This document shows, one piece after another, positions 8,327-15,735 of a stretch of DNA of 28,045 bases. The notes under the pieces are model-generated. The model saw only the letters and a program-made list of their open reading frames with translations. It was not told the origin of the DNA and ran no database searches. The stretch is from an uncultured Oscillospiraceae bacterium (GTDB lineage Bacteria > Bacillota > Clostridia > Oscillospirales > Acutalibacteraceae): the NCBI GenBank assembly GCA_958354085.1, contig CATWUX010000012.1:1-28045 (forward strand). Direction: 5' to 3'. How positions within the stretch are numbered: the first letter of the stretch is position 1; each line of letters opens with the position of its first letter. A program made the translations under genes and the position numbers.

Positions 8327-8339
8327 ACACATACCCCCA

Positions 8340-8760
8340 AAAAAGAACAGTGCCCAAATGCAAATTCTTCCCAGCCGGCCGACGGCAGAAATCGGTGAAA
8401 TTGAATAAGAACCGTACCGATCAATACAATCCGTATAAAATCAAGACGGTCGGTGTTTCGCCGCTCTCTTGGAAAACCGGCAGGAAAAATCTCCCTGTTT
8501 CCGCCGTTTTTTTGCATTTTATGCGACTGTCGAAAGAGAAAATTCCTTGTCGAAAAACCGGTTTTGCATGGGAAAAATCCTATGCAAATCCACAGTTTCC
8601 ACGAAGTTTTCAACACTCGGTTGTATTTTTCCGCGTGGAGAAGATTTTTCACGCAAAACCGGTTTGGTGCTGTGTCGTATCGGCAGAGTCTTTTTCCTTT
8701 ATTCCGCATCGCGCAGCCTCTTTTTTTATCCACAAAATTGCACGGCATTTTCAATTGTAT
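8340..8760. other. AT-rich non-coding region between divergent transketolase and foldase promoters
   Basis: About 420 bases lie between the two promoters, visibly richer in A/T than the flanking genes. Frames of 100-176 codons are open on both strands, but they overlap one another, lack ribosome binding sites, have Phe/Cys-heavy compositions, and run through the foldase promoter and SD. The region holds three copies of AAAACCGG (near 8473, 8554 and 8655), a long imperfect hairpin (8555-8665) and a single match to the DnaA-box consensus TTATCCACA (8726-8734). No protein gene is supported here. Confidence 0.7.
8555..8665. ncRNA. Candidate structured RNA: long imperfect hairpin
   Basis: Nested complementary arms build one 111-base hairpin: 8555-8567 with 8653-8665 (13 bp), 8572-8579 with 8643-8650 (8 bp), 8598-8603 with 8634-8639 (6 bp), and 8611-8614 with 8620-8623 closing a 5-base loop. 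An 18-base bulge (8580-8597) sits on one side. A second stem, 8563-8572 with 8579-8588, is incompatible with the outer ones. The strand is undecided: on minus the outer stem runs into TTTTT, and a TTGAAA/GATAAA pair with 18-bp spacing lies upstream near 8725-8755. It matches no RNA family I can name; a 6S-like RNA is possible but not shown. Confidence 0.35.
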
Positions 8761-8767
8761 TTGACAG

Positions 8768-8796
8768 TGGACAAACCGAAAAAATTCCTGTATAAT
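8768..8796 (+). promoter_or_regulatory. Promoter of the foldase gene
   Basis: TGGACA (8768-8773), 17-bp spacer, TATAAT (8791-8796). A perfect TTGACA at 8761-8766 lies 24 bp from the -10, too far for normal use. The leader to ATG is about 50 bases. Confidence 0.75.
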
Positions 8797-8854
8797 AGAA
8801 GAATCATTTGCCCACACATGGCATGTCGCCATTGTATAAGGAGGATATTAGACG

Positions 8855-10102
8855 ATGATGAAGTTTAAAAAGGCAGTTTGTGCCGTACTTTGCGCCGCTC
8901 TGCTGACAACAACGCTGGCGTTTGCCGGCTGTTCGACTCCGAAGGATGCGATGACGGTGGACGGACAGACCTATTCCACCGGTGAATATCTGGCTTATTT
9001 GTATCAGGCTTTTTCGCAAACCTACCTCAATTCCTACCTAAGCTACTATGAGCAGCAGGGTATGGATGTCTGGGGACAGACCTATCCCTACGGTGAGGAT
9101 GACGATGCCGAACAGCTGAAGCTGGACGAATATATCAAGCGCTTGGCGCAGGACATGATTATCCGTCAGAAGGCGTTGGAAAAGCTGATGGCACAGCACG
9201 GCCTTTCCGCTTTGCCGGACGATGTAAAGTCGGCGGATGAGTATTTGGCAACCGTGAAGGAGTCCAACACGCTGGCGTTGGGCTTTTCCAAGGAAAACTA
9301 TGCCAAGATGTATAAAGCGGTCGCCACCATGGAACGCGGTGCGTTTTTTGGCCTTTATGATGCAGGCGGCAAACGCGAAGTGCCGACGACGGATATCGAA
9401 ACGTATTTTAATGACAACTATTTGAGCTATAAGATTATCGAAATCAGCCTGGTGGACAGCGACGGAAAAGATCTTAGCGAAGACGAGCAGAAAGAGATCA
9501 AAGACCGTCTCGCGAAATATCTTGATATGTATGAATCCTCCAAGGATTTCGACAAGGTGATCGAGCAGTACGAAAAGGATGAGGAGGAAGAAGAGGAAAC
9601 TTCCTCCACGACCTCTGCAACCTCCGGTACCGACTCCACCACCGCCGCGACCGACACCACCACGGCTGCTACAACGGATGCCGGCTCCACGACGACCGAC
9701 GCCGCAACCACTGACAGCTCGACCACTTCCACCACTGCCGCTGCGGAGGAGGAAGAAGAGGAAGAAGAAACCGATCCCAACCGGCGGGATATCGACGCCA
9801 AGGAGTACGGCGACGAGGATTTCACCAACGCGCTGAAAAAAGTGGAGATTAACACTGCCAAGGTTATTGAATACAAAAAGGGCGGTTCCAAAAATACCGC
9901 CGCGCTGGTGCTGCGTCTGGATCCGAAAGAGGTAAAAGGCAAAACGCCGGAGGAAGTTTTTGAAGACAAGCACGATGAAATTCTGTACAAGCTGAAAAGC
10001 GAAGAGTTTAATGCCGAAGTGGACGCGATCATTAAAGACTTGAGCGTGGAAGTCAACAAAACGACCATTCGCAAATGCGATCCCAAAAAGTTCGTCGGCT
10101 AA
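8855..10102 (+). CDS. PrsA/SurA-like peptidyl-prolyl isomerase lipoprotein with low-complexity insert
   Basis: A 415-residue lipoprotein. It has a basic start (MMKFKK), a hydrophobic core and the lipobox FAGC with Cys26 as lipid anchor, so it should sit on the outer face of the membrane. Residues 32-165 resemble the SurA/PrsA N-terminal chaperone region (MTVDGQTYSTGEYLAYL). Residues 180-240 and 306-360 look like the two halves of a rotamase domain, separated by a linker at 243-305: EEEEEE, a Ser/Thr/Ala/Asp-rich stretch, then EEEEEEEE. The likely role is folding of exported proteins. SD AAGGAGG (8838-8844) is 10 bases before ATG 8855; a second ATG follows directly. Isomerase activity is inferred, and the insert may make it a pure holdase. 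Confidence 0.8.
   Translation: MMKFKKAVCAVLCAALLTTTLAFAGCSTPKDAMTVDGQTYSTGEYLAYLYQAFSQTYLNSYLSYYEQQGMDVWGQTYPYGEDDDAEQLKLDEYIKRLAQDMIIRQKALEKLMAQHGLSALPDDVKSADEYLATVKESNTLALGFSKENYAKMYKAVATMERGAFFGLYDAGGKREVPTTDIETYFNDNYLSYKIIEISLVDSDGKDLSEDEQKEIKDRLAKYLDMYESSKDFDKVIEQYEKDEEEEEETSSTTSATSGTDSTTAATDTTTAATTDAGSTTTDAATTDSSTTSTTAAAEEEEEEEETDPNRRDIDAKEYGDEDFTNALKKVEINTAKVIEYKKGGSKNTAALVLRLDPKEVKGKTPEEVFEDKHDEILYKLKSEEFNAEVDAIIKDLSVEVNKTTIRKCDPKKFVG
9581..9769 (+). repeat. Low-complexity Glu / Ser-Thr-Ala-Asp coding segment in the foldase
   Basis: Codes for residues 243-305 of the foldase: a glutamate run, about 48 residues almost only of S, T, A, D and G, then another glutamate run. The DNA is a degenerate array of GAG/GAA and ACC/ACG/GCC-type codons, prone to slippage and open in several frames. 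Confidence 0.9.
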
Positions 10103-10139
10103 AAAGCACGCCGGTATTCCGGCCTATCCAAAAACAGCG

Positions 10140-10181
10140 GCGTCCCCTGTGTCCGATGTTCGGACACAGGGGACGCTTTTT
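10140..10181 (+). terminator. Intrinsic terminator of the foldase gene, probably shared with the convergent methyltransferase gene
   Basis: A perfect 17-bp stem (10140-10156 with 10160-10176) with a 3-base loop TGT, then TTTTT. Read on minus it is followed after six bases by TTTTT, so it can also serve the convergent gene ending at 10204. Confidence 0.93.
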
Positions 10182-10203
10182 CTATGGGGGTGACGGGAAA
10201 AAC

Positions 10204-11208
10204 TTATTTACTGTAAAATTCTGCCACGGCGGCAAAGAAAGCATCAATATTTTCCCAACGGGAAAGCGGTGGAATGTCACAGCCGGAAGAAATCACGAAG
10301 TTGGGGTAAATATGACAAGCTTCCAGAAGTGAAAGCGTGGCTTCGCGTATAGAAGCAGGCGTACCGTTGCGGAACTGGGAAGCAGGATCGATATTTCCCA
10401 TTACGACGGTGTCTGCCGGGATATGCTTCACCATTTCGGTCATATCAATAGCGTTGCCAAAATGGTAGGCGCCAGCGCCAATACTTAAAATTCCATCAAT
10501 CATCTGAATGGTTCCGCCGCCGCAGTTGTGGTAAAGGATGATAAAGCTCTCGTCTTGCAGCTCATCTACGATGCGCTTGACATACGGAACGGAAAATTCG
10601 GCGTTCAAAGCCGGCGTGAGAAGCCCGGCCAGCGGTTCGGCGATCATAACGCCGTGGGCGCCGATCTCTTTATACGCACGGACGTAATCCACTAAAAAGT
10701 CGGTGACCTTTTTCAAAACGGTATGCACCATATCCGGATCGTCATAGCAGTATATCATCGCTTCGGAGACGTCCAGTAAGCGGCCGGCCAGAGAGAACGG
10801 GCCGATTACACCGGCGAACACCGGGCGGTCGGTAATCCGCATACAGGCTTTTCCAATCGCTTCAATATAGGTGCTGGTACGGCCGGCCCCCACTTTGGGC
10901 ACAACGAGCGCATCTGCCTGTGCTTGATTTTCGACGATATGGCCGATTACGGCCGGCACCTCATCATCGGCAATACGGATAGTTGCGCCGAAAGCTTCCG
11001 CTTCTATGGAAAGATCCATCATGCTGACCGATGCAGCGGCGTCCGTGCGGTCTGCAATCAATTTCATACCCTGTGCTTGCAGCTCGCTGCTGGAAATCAA
11101 TTCTTTTACACCGATATTGAGTAACTGGATGGACGGAAAAGAGAGAACCGGCATGGCTTTCTTAACTGGTGCTGCTTTTAAATCTTCCAGCCATTGTTTC
11201 ATGTTCAT
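10204..11208 (-). CDS. Uroporphyrinogen decarboxylase-superfamily methyltransferase (MtaA/CmuA type)
   Basis: A 334-residue TIM-barrel protein of the URO-D superfamily. It carries the Zn-site pattern of corrinoid-dependent methyltransferases, His227-x-Cys229 (LYHNCGGG) and Cys310 (ISSGCDIPP), rather than the N-terminal Arg-rich substrate loop of true uroporphyrinogen decarboxylase. Such proteins move methyl groups between a methyl-corrinoid and a thiol or other acceptor; non-methanogens use them in methylamine, methanol or aryl-ether metabolism. No corrinoid protein or partner methyltransferase is nearby, so its substrate is open. The start is ATG 11208 with GAGGG 7 bases upstream; the frame is open to 11280 but passes through a possible -10. 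It converges with the foldase gene on a shared terminator. Confidence 0.83.
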   Translation of the reverse strand: MNMKQWLEDLKAAPVKKAMPVLSFPSIQLLNIGVKELISSSELQAQGMKLIADRTDAAASVSMMDLSIEAEAFGATIRIADDEVPAVIGHIVENQAQADALVVPKVGAGRTSTYIEAIGKACMRITDRPVFAGVIGPFSLAGRLLDVSEAMIYCYDDPDMVHTVLKKVTDFLVDYVRAYKEIGAHGVMIAEPLAGLLTPALNAEFSVPYVKRIVDELQDESFIILYHNCGGGTIQMIDGILSIGAGAYHFGNAIDMTEMVKHIPADTVVMGNIDPASQFRNGTPASIREATLSLLEACHIYPNFVISSGCDIPPLSRWENIDAFFAAVAEFYSK

Positions 11209-11244
11209 CTGAAAACCCTCATTTCTATTGGATGTGTTGCTTTG

Positions 11245-11250
11245 ATTATA
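11245..11250 (-). promoter_or_regulatory. Possible -10 element of the methyltransferase gene
   Basis: TATAAT on minus, 36 bases before the chosen ATG. No convincing -35 at 16-18 bp (TTGTAC is 24 bp away), so it may need an activator or may not be a promoter. Confidence 0.4.
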
Positions 11251-11324
11251 CCGAAGTAGCCCAGCGCTTTTCTTGTACAATAATGAAGTTTTTACAATAA
11301 TTTTCCGGCTTTTTACCCAATGGC

Positions 11325-11365
11325 AAAAAACGCCCCGCGATTCCTTTTGGGATTCGCGGGGCGTT
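11325..11365 (-). terminator. Intrinsic terminator of pckG
   Basis: AACGCCCCGCGA at one foot pairs with TCGCGGGGCGTT at the other (12 bp), then 3 more pairs after a mismatch. Read on minus it ends in six T (11325-11330). It starts 16 bases past the pckG stop codon. Confidence 0.92.
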
Positions 11366-11381
11366 CAACATTTTGCAGCGC

Positions 11382-13142
11382 TTATTTCAGGTTGTTTTTC
11401 AGCGTTTCCAGCTGTTTGGTCAGTTCGGCGGGCAGCTTATCGCCGAATTTCTTATAGAACTCGGCAATACCCTCGACCTCGTCCTTCCACAGGTCTTTAT
11501 CCACTTCGAGGATGGATTTGAGTGTTTCGATATCAAGATCCAAACCTTCGAGATTGATATCCTCTGCCTTCGGAACAAAGCCGATCGGGGTTTCCACCGC
11601 GTCCGCTTTGCCTTCGCAGCGCTTCAGGATCCACTCCAGCACGCGCATATTGTCGCCGAAGCCCGGCCATACAAAGTGACCTTCGTCATCGGTGCGGAAC
11701 CAGTTGGTGTTGAAGATCTTCGGCGCCTTGTCACCGAGCTTCTTGCCCATTTCGAGCCAGTGCGCCCAGTAATCGGCCATGTGATAGCCGCAGAACGGCA
11801 GCATCGCCATCGGGTCACGGCGCACAACGCCGACAGCGCCGGTCGCCGCCGCCGTTGTCTCGGAGGCCATGATGGAGCCGACGAACACGCCGTTCTCCCA
11901 ATCGCGAGATTGATAGACCAGCGGAGCGGTCTTGGCACGGCGGCCGCCGAACACGATCGCGGAAATCGGCACACCGGTCATAGAGTCAAACTCGGGCGAT
12001 ACGCAGGGGCAGTTCTTGGCGGGTGCGGTGAAACGGGAGTTGGGATGCGCGCCCTTGGAGCCATCGGTGCAATCCCACTTTTCGCCCTTCCAGTTGAGCG
12101 CGTTCTTCGGTGGGTTCTTGTCCAGACCCTCCCACCACACGGTGTTGTCGTCCAGATTATGCGCCACGTTGGTGAAGATGGTGCCCTTTCTCGTGGAAGC
12201 CAGCGCGTTGGGATTGGACTTGGCATTGGTGCCGGGCGCCACGCCGAAGAAGCCGTTTTCCGGGTTGACCGCCCACAGACGGCCGTCCGGACCGATGCGC
12301 ATCCAAGCGATATCGTCGCCGACGCACCAGACTTTGTAGCCCTGTTTTGCATAATACTCCGGCGGGATCAGCATCGCGAGGTTGGTCTTGCCGCACGCGG
12401 AGGGGAATGCTGCCGCGATGTATTTTACTTCGCCCTGCGGGTTTTCCAGACCGAGGATGAGCATATGCTCCGCCATCCAGCCTTCCTCACGGCCCAGATT
12501 GGAGGCGATACGCAGCGCGAAGCATTTTTTGCCCAGCAGTACGTTTCCGCCGTAGCCGGAGTTGACCGAGATGATGGTATTGTCCTGCGGGAAGTGGCAG
12601 ATATAGCGCTTTTCCTCATCGATGTCGCAGCGGCAGTGCAGACCGCGGATCCAGTCCTCGCTGTCGCCCAGCGCGTCCAGTACGTTCTGGCCCACGCGGG
12701 TCATGATCACCATGTTCAGCACGACATAGATGGAGTCGGTCAGCTCGATGCCGTATTTGGCAAACGGAGAACCGACCGGGCCCATGGAGTACGGAATTAC
12801 GTACATGGTGCGGCCCTTGTAGCTGTCGCGCGCGATGTCGTACAGCATCTCATACGCTTCGGCGGGAGCCATCCAGTTGTTGGTGGGGCCGGCTTCTTCC
12901 TTGGTGTTGGAGCAAATAAAGGTACGGTGCTCTACGCGGGCAACGTCGTTGACGGCGGTGCGGTGCAGATAGCAGCCGGGCAGCTTTTCTTGATTGAGCT
13001 TAATCATTTCGCCGGTGGAGCAAGCCTCGGCGCGCAGCGCTTCCAGCTGCTCCTCGGAGCCGTCGATCCAGACGACCTTTTCAGGCTTGACCAGCGCAAT
13101 TTTGTCCTCGATCCAAGCGAGAACCGACTTGTTGGTAGTCAT
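11382..13142 (-). CDS. pckG: Phosphoenolpyruvate carboxykinase (GTP)
   Basis: A 586-residue enzyme that interconverts oxaloacetate + GTP and PEP + CO2 + GDP. In fermenting anaerobes it often runs toward carboxylation, or it feeds gluconeogenesis. The GTP-type signature FPSACGKTNLAML (246-258), with reactive Cys250 and P-loop Lys252, is intact. HRTAVNDVARVEHRTFICS, PYSMGPVGSPFAKYGIELTDS and the MASETTAAATGAVGVVRRDPMAMLPFCGYHM region also fit; the ATP-type family lacks these. The start is ATG 13142 with AAAGGGG 8 bases upstream; the frame extends to 13232 but would run across its own promoter (13203-13232). It is monocistronic, with a clear promoter and terminator. Confidence 0.98.
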   Translation of the reverse strand: MTTNKSVLAWIEDKIALVKPEKVVWIDGSEEQLEALRAEACSTGEMIKLNQEKLPGCYLHRTAVNDVARVEHRTFICSNTKEEAGPTNNWMAPAEAYEMLYDIARDSYKGRTMYVIPYSMGPVGSPFAKYGIELTDSIYVVLNMVIMTRVGQNVLDALGDSEDWIRGLHCRCDIDEEKRYICHFPQDNTIISVNSGYGGNVLLGKKCFALRIASNLGREEGWMAEHMLILGLENPQGEVKYIAAAFPSACGKTNLAMLIPPEYYAKQGYKVWCVGDDIAWMRIGPDGRLWAVNPENGFFGVAPGTNAKSNPNALASTRKGTIFTNVAHNLDDNTVWWEGLDKNPPKNALNWKGEKWDCTDGSKGAHPNSRFTAPAKNCPCVSPEFDSMTGVPISAIVFGGRRAKTAPLVYQSRDWENGVFVGSIMASETTAAATGAVGVVRRDPMAMLPFCGYHMADYWAHWLEMGKKLGDKAPKIFNTNWFRTDDEGHFVWPGFGDNMRVLEWILKRCEGKADAVETPIGFVPKAEDINLEGLDLDIETLKSILEVDKDLWKDEVEGIAEFYKKFGDKLPAELTKQLETLKNNLK

Positions 13143-13202
13143 AGGAAAATCCCCTTTCGTTTTACCTCGGTTGACCAATGATGCGAATTTCTGACAAATA
13201 CC

Positions 13203-13232
13203 ATTATAGTATAACCGGCCGTGAGTTTGCAA
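13203..13232 (-). promoter_or_regulatory. Promoter of pckG
   Basis: Minus strand: TTGCAA (13227-13232), 18-bp spacer, TATAAT (13203-13208). The leader is about 55 bases. AT-rich sequence up to 13290 upstream may act as an UP element. Confidence 0.8.
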
Positions 13233-13333
13233 TATCTAAAATGTGAATATTTTGATAATATTTTAACATTTTGTCAGTAAGTTTGCATATTCGGTCAATT
13301 CATCCTGCAAAAAAGCCGGAATATACAGAAAAA

Positions 13334-14368
13334 TCAACCCTCGATCGGCATTGTCGCGCAAGCGTTCAGCTCCAGTCCTGCCAAACGCACAGGCTTGTCC
13401 GCCGTCTGTCCGCAAGCGGCGGCGTACTCATAGAACGCCTGGGAACCGACCATCGCGGCGTTGTCGCCGCACAGGGAAAGCGGCGGCACATAGAGCGAAT
13501 AGCCGCGCGCTTTACACTCGCGTTCCATGCGCTCACGCAGGCCGGAATTGGCGGACACGCCGCCGGCAAGCACGAGCGTCGTCGCACCGGTATCGGCGGC
13601 GGCGCGCAGCAGATTGCCGCACAAAATGTCCACGACCGTGTACTGGAACGACGCGGACAAATACGCTGTATCTATGGTTTCCCCTTTTTGCGCCGCATTA
13701 TGCAGCAGATTCAGCACGGCGGTTTTCAGCCCCGAAAAGCTGAAATCATAGGGGCTGCCGTCCACGTGCGGATGCGGCAGCGTATATGCGTGCGGGTCGC
13801 CGGTGCGGGCGAGCTTGTCCAGATGGATGCCGCCCGGATAGGGCATTCCCATCGCGCGCGCCGCTTTGTCAAAGCATTCTCCCGCCGCGTCGTCCCGTGT
13901 GCGCCCCAGCACACGGAACCGGGTGTAATCCTCCACCTGTACGATATGGCTGTGTCCGCCGGATACGATCAGGCACAAAAACGGCGGCTTCAGCTCCGGA
14001 TGCGCCAGATAGTTGGCGGCGATATGCGAACGCAGATGATGTGTGGGGATCAGCGGCTTGCCGGCGGACATCGCCAGCCCCTTGGCAAAATTCACGCCCA
14101 CCAGCAGTGCGCCGATCAGGCCGGGCGCGTGCGTGACGCCGATCGCGTCGATGTCGGCCAGCGTCATGCCCGCCTGCTCGAGTGCCTGCGCCGTCACGCC
14201 GGAAATCGCCTCCGCATGGCGGCGGCTGGCGATCTCCGGCACTACGCCGCCGTACAGCTTGTGTTCCTCGACCTGCGACGCGATGATGCTGGACAGCACC
14301 CGCCGCCCGTCCGCGACCACCGCCGCCGCCGTTTCGTCACACGAAGATTCGATTGCGAGTATATTCAT
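13334..14368 (-). CDS. tsaD: tRNA N6-adenosine threonylcarbamoyltransferase
   Basis: A 344-residue Kae1/TsaD protein that transfers the threonylcarbamoyl group to A37 of ANN-decoding tRNAs (t6A). It begins directly with the family's MNILAIESSCDETAAAVV. The metal-binding H110-H111-x3-H115 (THHLRSH), VSGGHSHIV, and the ATP-binding GVSANSGLRE and GDNAAMVG segments are present. The SD AAAGGAG is 10 bases before ATG. It is the last gene of a run with rimI, 74 bases upstream. The usual companions tsaB and tsaE are not in this window. No strong terminator follows before pckG. Confidence 0.98.
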   Translation of the reverse strand: MNILAIESSCDETAAAVVADGRRVLSSIIASQVEEHKLYGGVVPEIASRRHAEAISGVTAQALEQAGMTLADIDAIGVTHAPGLIGALLVGVNFAKGLAMSAGKPLIPTHHLRSHIAANYLAHPELKPPFLCLIVSGGHSHIVQVEDYTRFRVLGRTRDDAAGECFDKAARAMGMPYPGGIHLDKLARTGDPHAYTLPHPHVDGSPYDFSFSGLKTAVLNLLHNAAQKGETIDTAYLSASFQYTVVDILCGNLLRAAADTGATTLVLAGGVSANSGLRERMERECKARGYSLYVPPLSLCGDNAAMVGSQAFYEYAAACGQTADKPVRLAGLELNACATMPIEG

Positions 14369-14442
14369 AAGGGAAACGCTCCTTTAATGCTGCTGCAGCT
14401 TATGGCAAGCGCATCAGCCTACAATATCCCTATATTCCTTTT

Positions 14443-14916
14443 TCACGCATACCACGAATAGATGCGTGCGTCCTCCTTGGGGGAATCGTAAAAGCCGGGA
14501 CGGGTACCGTCCAGCTCAAAATCCAGCGCCTCATACAGCGCGATCGCCGCGGCGTTGGACTCCCGCACCTCCAGCGTGATCCGCGTCAGGTCGTGCGCTT
14601 TGGCATAGGCCATCAGCTCCCGCAGCAGCGCGGCGGCAATGCCCTGCCGCCGGAAGGCGGGATGGATCACGATGTTGGTTATGTAGCCCTCATCCAGAAT
14701 ATGGTGCATCCCCACGTAGCCGACCGCGCTTTCTGTGCGCACATCCTCGGCGGTCAAAAAGACGGCCAGAGGATTTTGCAATTCTTCCGCCAGCGCGTCA
14801 TAGGACCAAGGCGTGGAAAACGCCAGCGTCTCCAAATCGGCAAGGTTGTCCAGATGCCCTGCCTCCATCGGGGTGATTCGAATGCCCGCAGGGGGCTTTC
14901 TACTGTGTTCGTCCAT
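14443..14916 (-). CDS. rimI: Ribosomal protein S18-alanine N-acetyltransferase
   Basis: A 157-residue GNAT-fold acetyltransferase. The acetyl-CoA loop is in VIHPAFRRQGIAAALLRELMAYA (about 85-107), and the RimI-type ending RESNAAAIALYEALDFELDGTRPGFY follows. RimI acetylates the N-terminus of ribosomal protein S18 and in most Firmicutes sits beside tsaB/tsaD, as here. The SD AAGGAAGG is 13 bases from ATG, rather long. It lies 24 bases downstream of the small cysteine-rich gene, so probably in the same transcript. Confidence 0.93.
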   Translation of the reverse strand: MDEHSRKPPAGIRITPMEAGHLDNLADLETLAFSTPWSYDALAEELQNPLAVFLTAEDVRTESAVGYVGMHHILDEGYITNIVIHPAFRRQGIAAALLRELMAYAKAHDLTRITLEVRESNAAAIALYEALDFELDGTRPGFYDSPKEDARIYSWYA

Positions 14917-14940
14917 AGCGGGAAAAGTACCTTCCTTTCG

Positions 14941-15261
14941 TTACTCTACAAAGGTGATGACCGCATCCTTGGGCAGCGCCAGCCGGCATTCCGCTTCCAT
15001 ACATTTGATAATTCCCGCGATCGCAGGGCAGCCCGCGTGCCCCGGCAGATTTTTGGCGGCATAGGCATAAAACGCATTGTCGCCCGGCTTGGTCAGGCAG
15101 ATGTCATAGGCATCGAAGGTGTCGCCCAGCTCTGCGAACATCTTGTTAATGCTCGGGCAGCCGGATTTCACCGTCACCTTGACCTCCATTTGATCCTCCG
15201 ACACGGCTTCCACCGTCGTGATCAGGTTGCATACGCCCGGATCGATTTTTACTTTTGTCAT
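14941..15261 (-). CDS. Small conserved cysteine-rich protein (resembles DUF6951)
   Basis: A 106-residue soluble protein, MTKVKIDPGVCNLITTVEA... Its six cysteines are at 11, 35, 55, 78, 87 and 92; the last three lie in GHAGCPAIAGIIKCMEAECR with His75 close by. The spacing suggests a metal or Fe-S site, but none is proven. I recall this family as a clostridial domain of unknown function (DUF6951); that match is from memory. AAGGAGG is 10 bases before ATG 15261. The start overlaps the stop of the phosphatase gene by four bases (ATGA), so the two are translationally coupled. A longer reading of the frame to 15501 only retraces the phosphatase gene. Confidence 0.82.
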   Translation of the reverse strand: MTKVKIDPGVCNLITTVEAVSEDQMEVKVTVKSGCPSINKMFAELGDTFDAYDICLTKPGDNAFYAYAAKNLPGHAGCPAIAGIIKCMEAECRLALPKDAVITFVE

Positions 15262-15722
15262 ACAGAGGGTTCCTCCTTTTTGATCGCTGCGGATTTTTCC
15301 GCGGCAATAATAGTTGTCAGTTCGTCTGCCGCCTGCGCGAGCGCATCCCGCGTGCGGCGGTAATCGTCCAGCGTTCCGCCGTAAGGATCGGGGATGCCGC
15401 TTCCCAAAACGGCGATCTTCTCCGGCGGCACGCCGAAACGCGTCATCAAGGCAGCCGCGTGCGCCGGCGTCATGACCGCAAAAACATCGGTCTGCGCGCA
15501 CAGCGCCGGCGTTACCGGGCGGGAACGATGAGCGGAGATATCCTCGCCCAGCTCGGCCATGGCCTCGACGGCGTGCGCGGACGCGGGTTCATCACCGGCG
15601 GCTAAGCCCGCACTGCTCACGGTCACCTCCGCGATTCCCTGCCGATCCAGCGCGCGGCGCAGCAGCGCCTCCGCCATGGGGCTGCGGCAGGTGTTGCCGG
15701 TGCATACACATAAGATTGTCAT
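15258..15722 (-). CDS. Low-molecular-weight phosphatase, YwlE-like (protein-arginine phosphatase candidate)
   Basis: A 154-residue LMW-PTP fold enzyme. The P-loop is C7-T-G-N-T-C-R13-S and the general acid is in IPDPYGGTLDDYRRTRDAL. Position 11 of the loop is Thr, as in Bacillus YwlE, where that Thr selects phospho-arginine over phospho-tyrosine; tyrosine phosphatases normally have Ile or Leu there. The surrounding CTGNTCRSPMAEAL and DP(Y/F)GG...TRD also match YwlE. The predicted job is removing phospho-arginine marks placed by McsB-type kinases; no such kinase is in the window. It overlaps the next gene by four bases and follows the Rrf2 gene by 13, so it is likely under the Rrf2 promoter. 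Confidence 0.85.
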   Translation of the reverse strand: MTILCVCTGNTCRSPMAEALLRRALDRQGIAEVTVSSAGLAAGDEPASAHAVEAMAELGEDISAHRSRPVTPALCAQTDVFAVMTPAHAAALMTRFGVPPEKIAVLGSGIPDPYGGTLDDYRRTRDALAQAADELTTIIAAEKSAAIKKEEPSV

Positions 15723-15735
15723 TGGTTCACCCCAT

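Noticed and set aside
8563..8665. Possible CRISPR or transposon ends from the AAACCGGTTT repeats
   Set aside because: Only inverted, unevenly spaced copies; no regular direct repeats with spacers, no transposase and no target duplication.
8302..8868. Open frames of 103-176 codons on both strands in the transketolase-foldase gap
   Set aside because: They overlap each other, have no ribosome binding sites, and run through the foldase promoter and SD; composition is Phe/Cys-heavy and resembles no family I know.
10140..10181. Possible riboswitch or small RNA after the foldase gene
   Set aside because: A simple perfect 17-bp hairpin with a T-run placed just past the stop is fully explained as a terminator.
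11373..13181. 602-codon plus-strand frame opposite pckG
   Set aside because: It mirrors the third-position GC bias of pckG, has His/Arg/Val-rich sequence without domains, and no SD. The same reasoning removes the long frames opposite the glycosidase (17214-19094), truB/ribF, nrnA and fhs.
15262..15501. N-terminal extension of the cysteine-rich protein
   Set aside because: The extra part retraces the phosphatase gene in another frame; the ATG at 15261 has a perfect AAGGAGG and a four-base overlap with the phosphatase stop.
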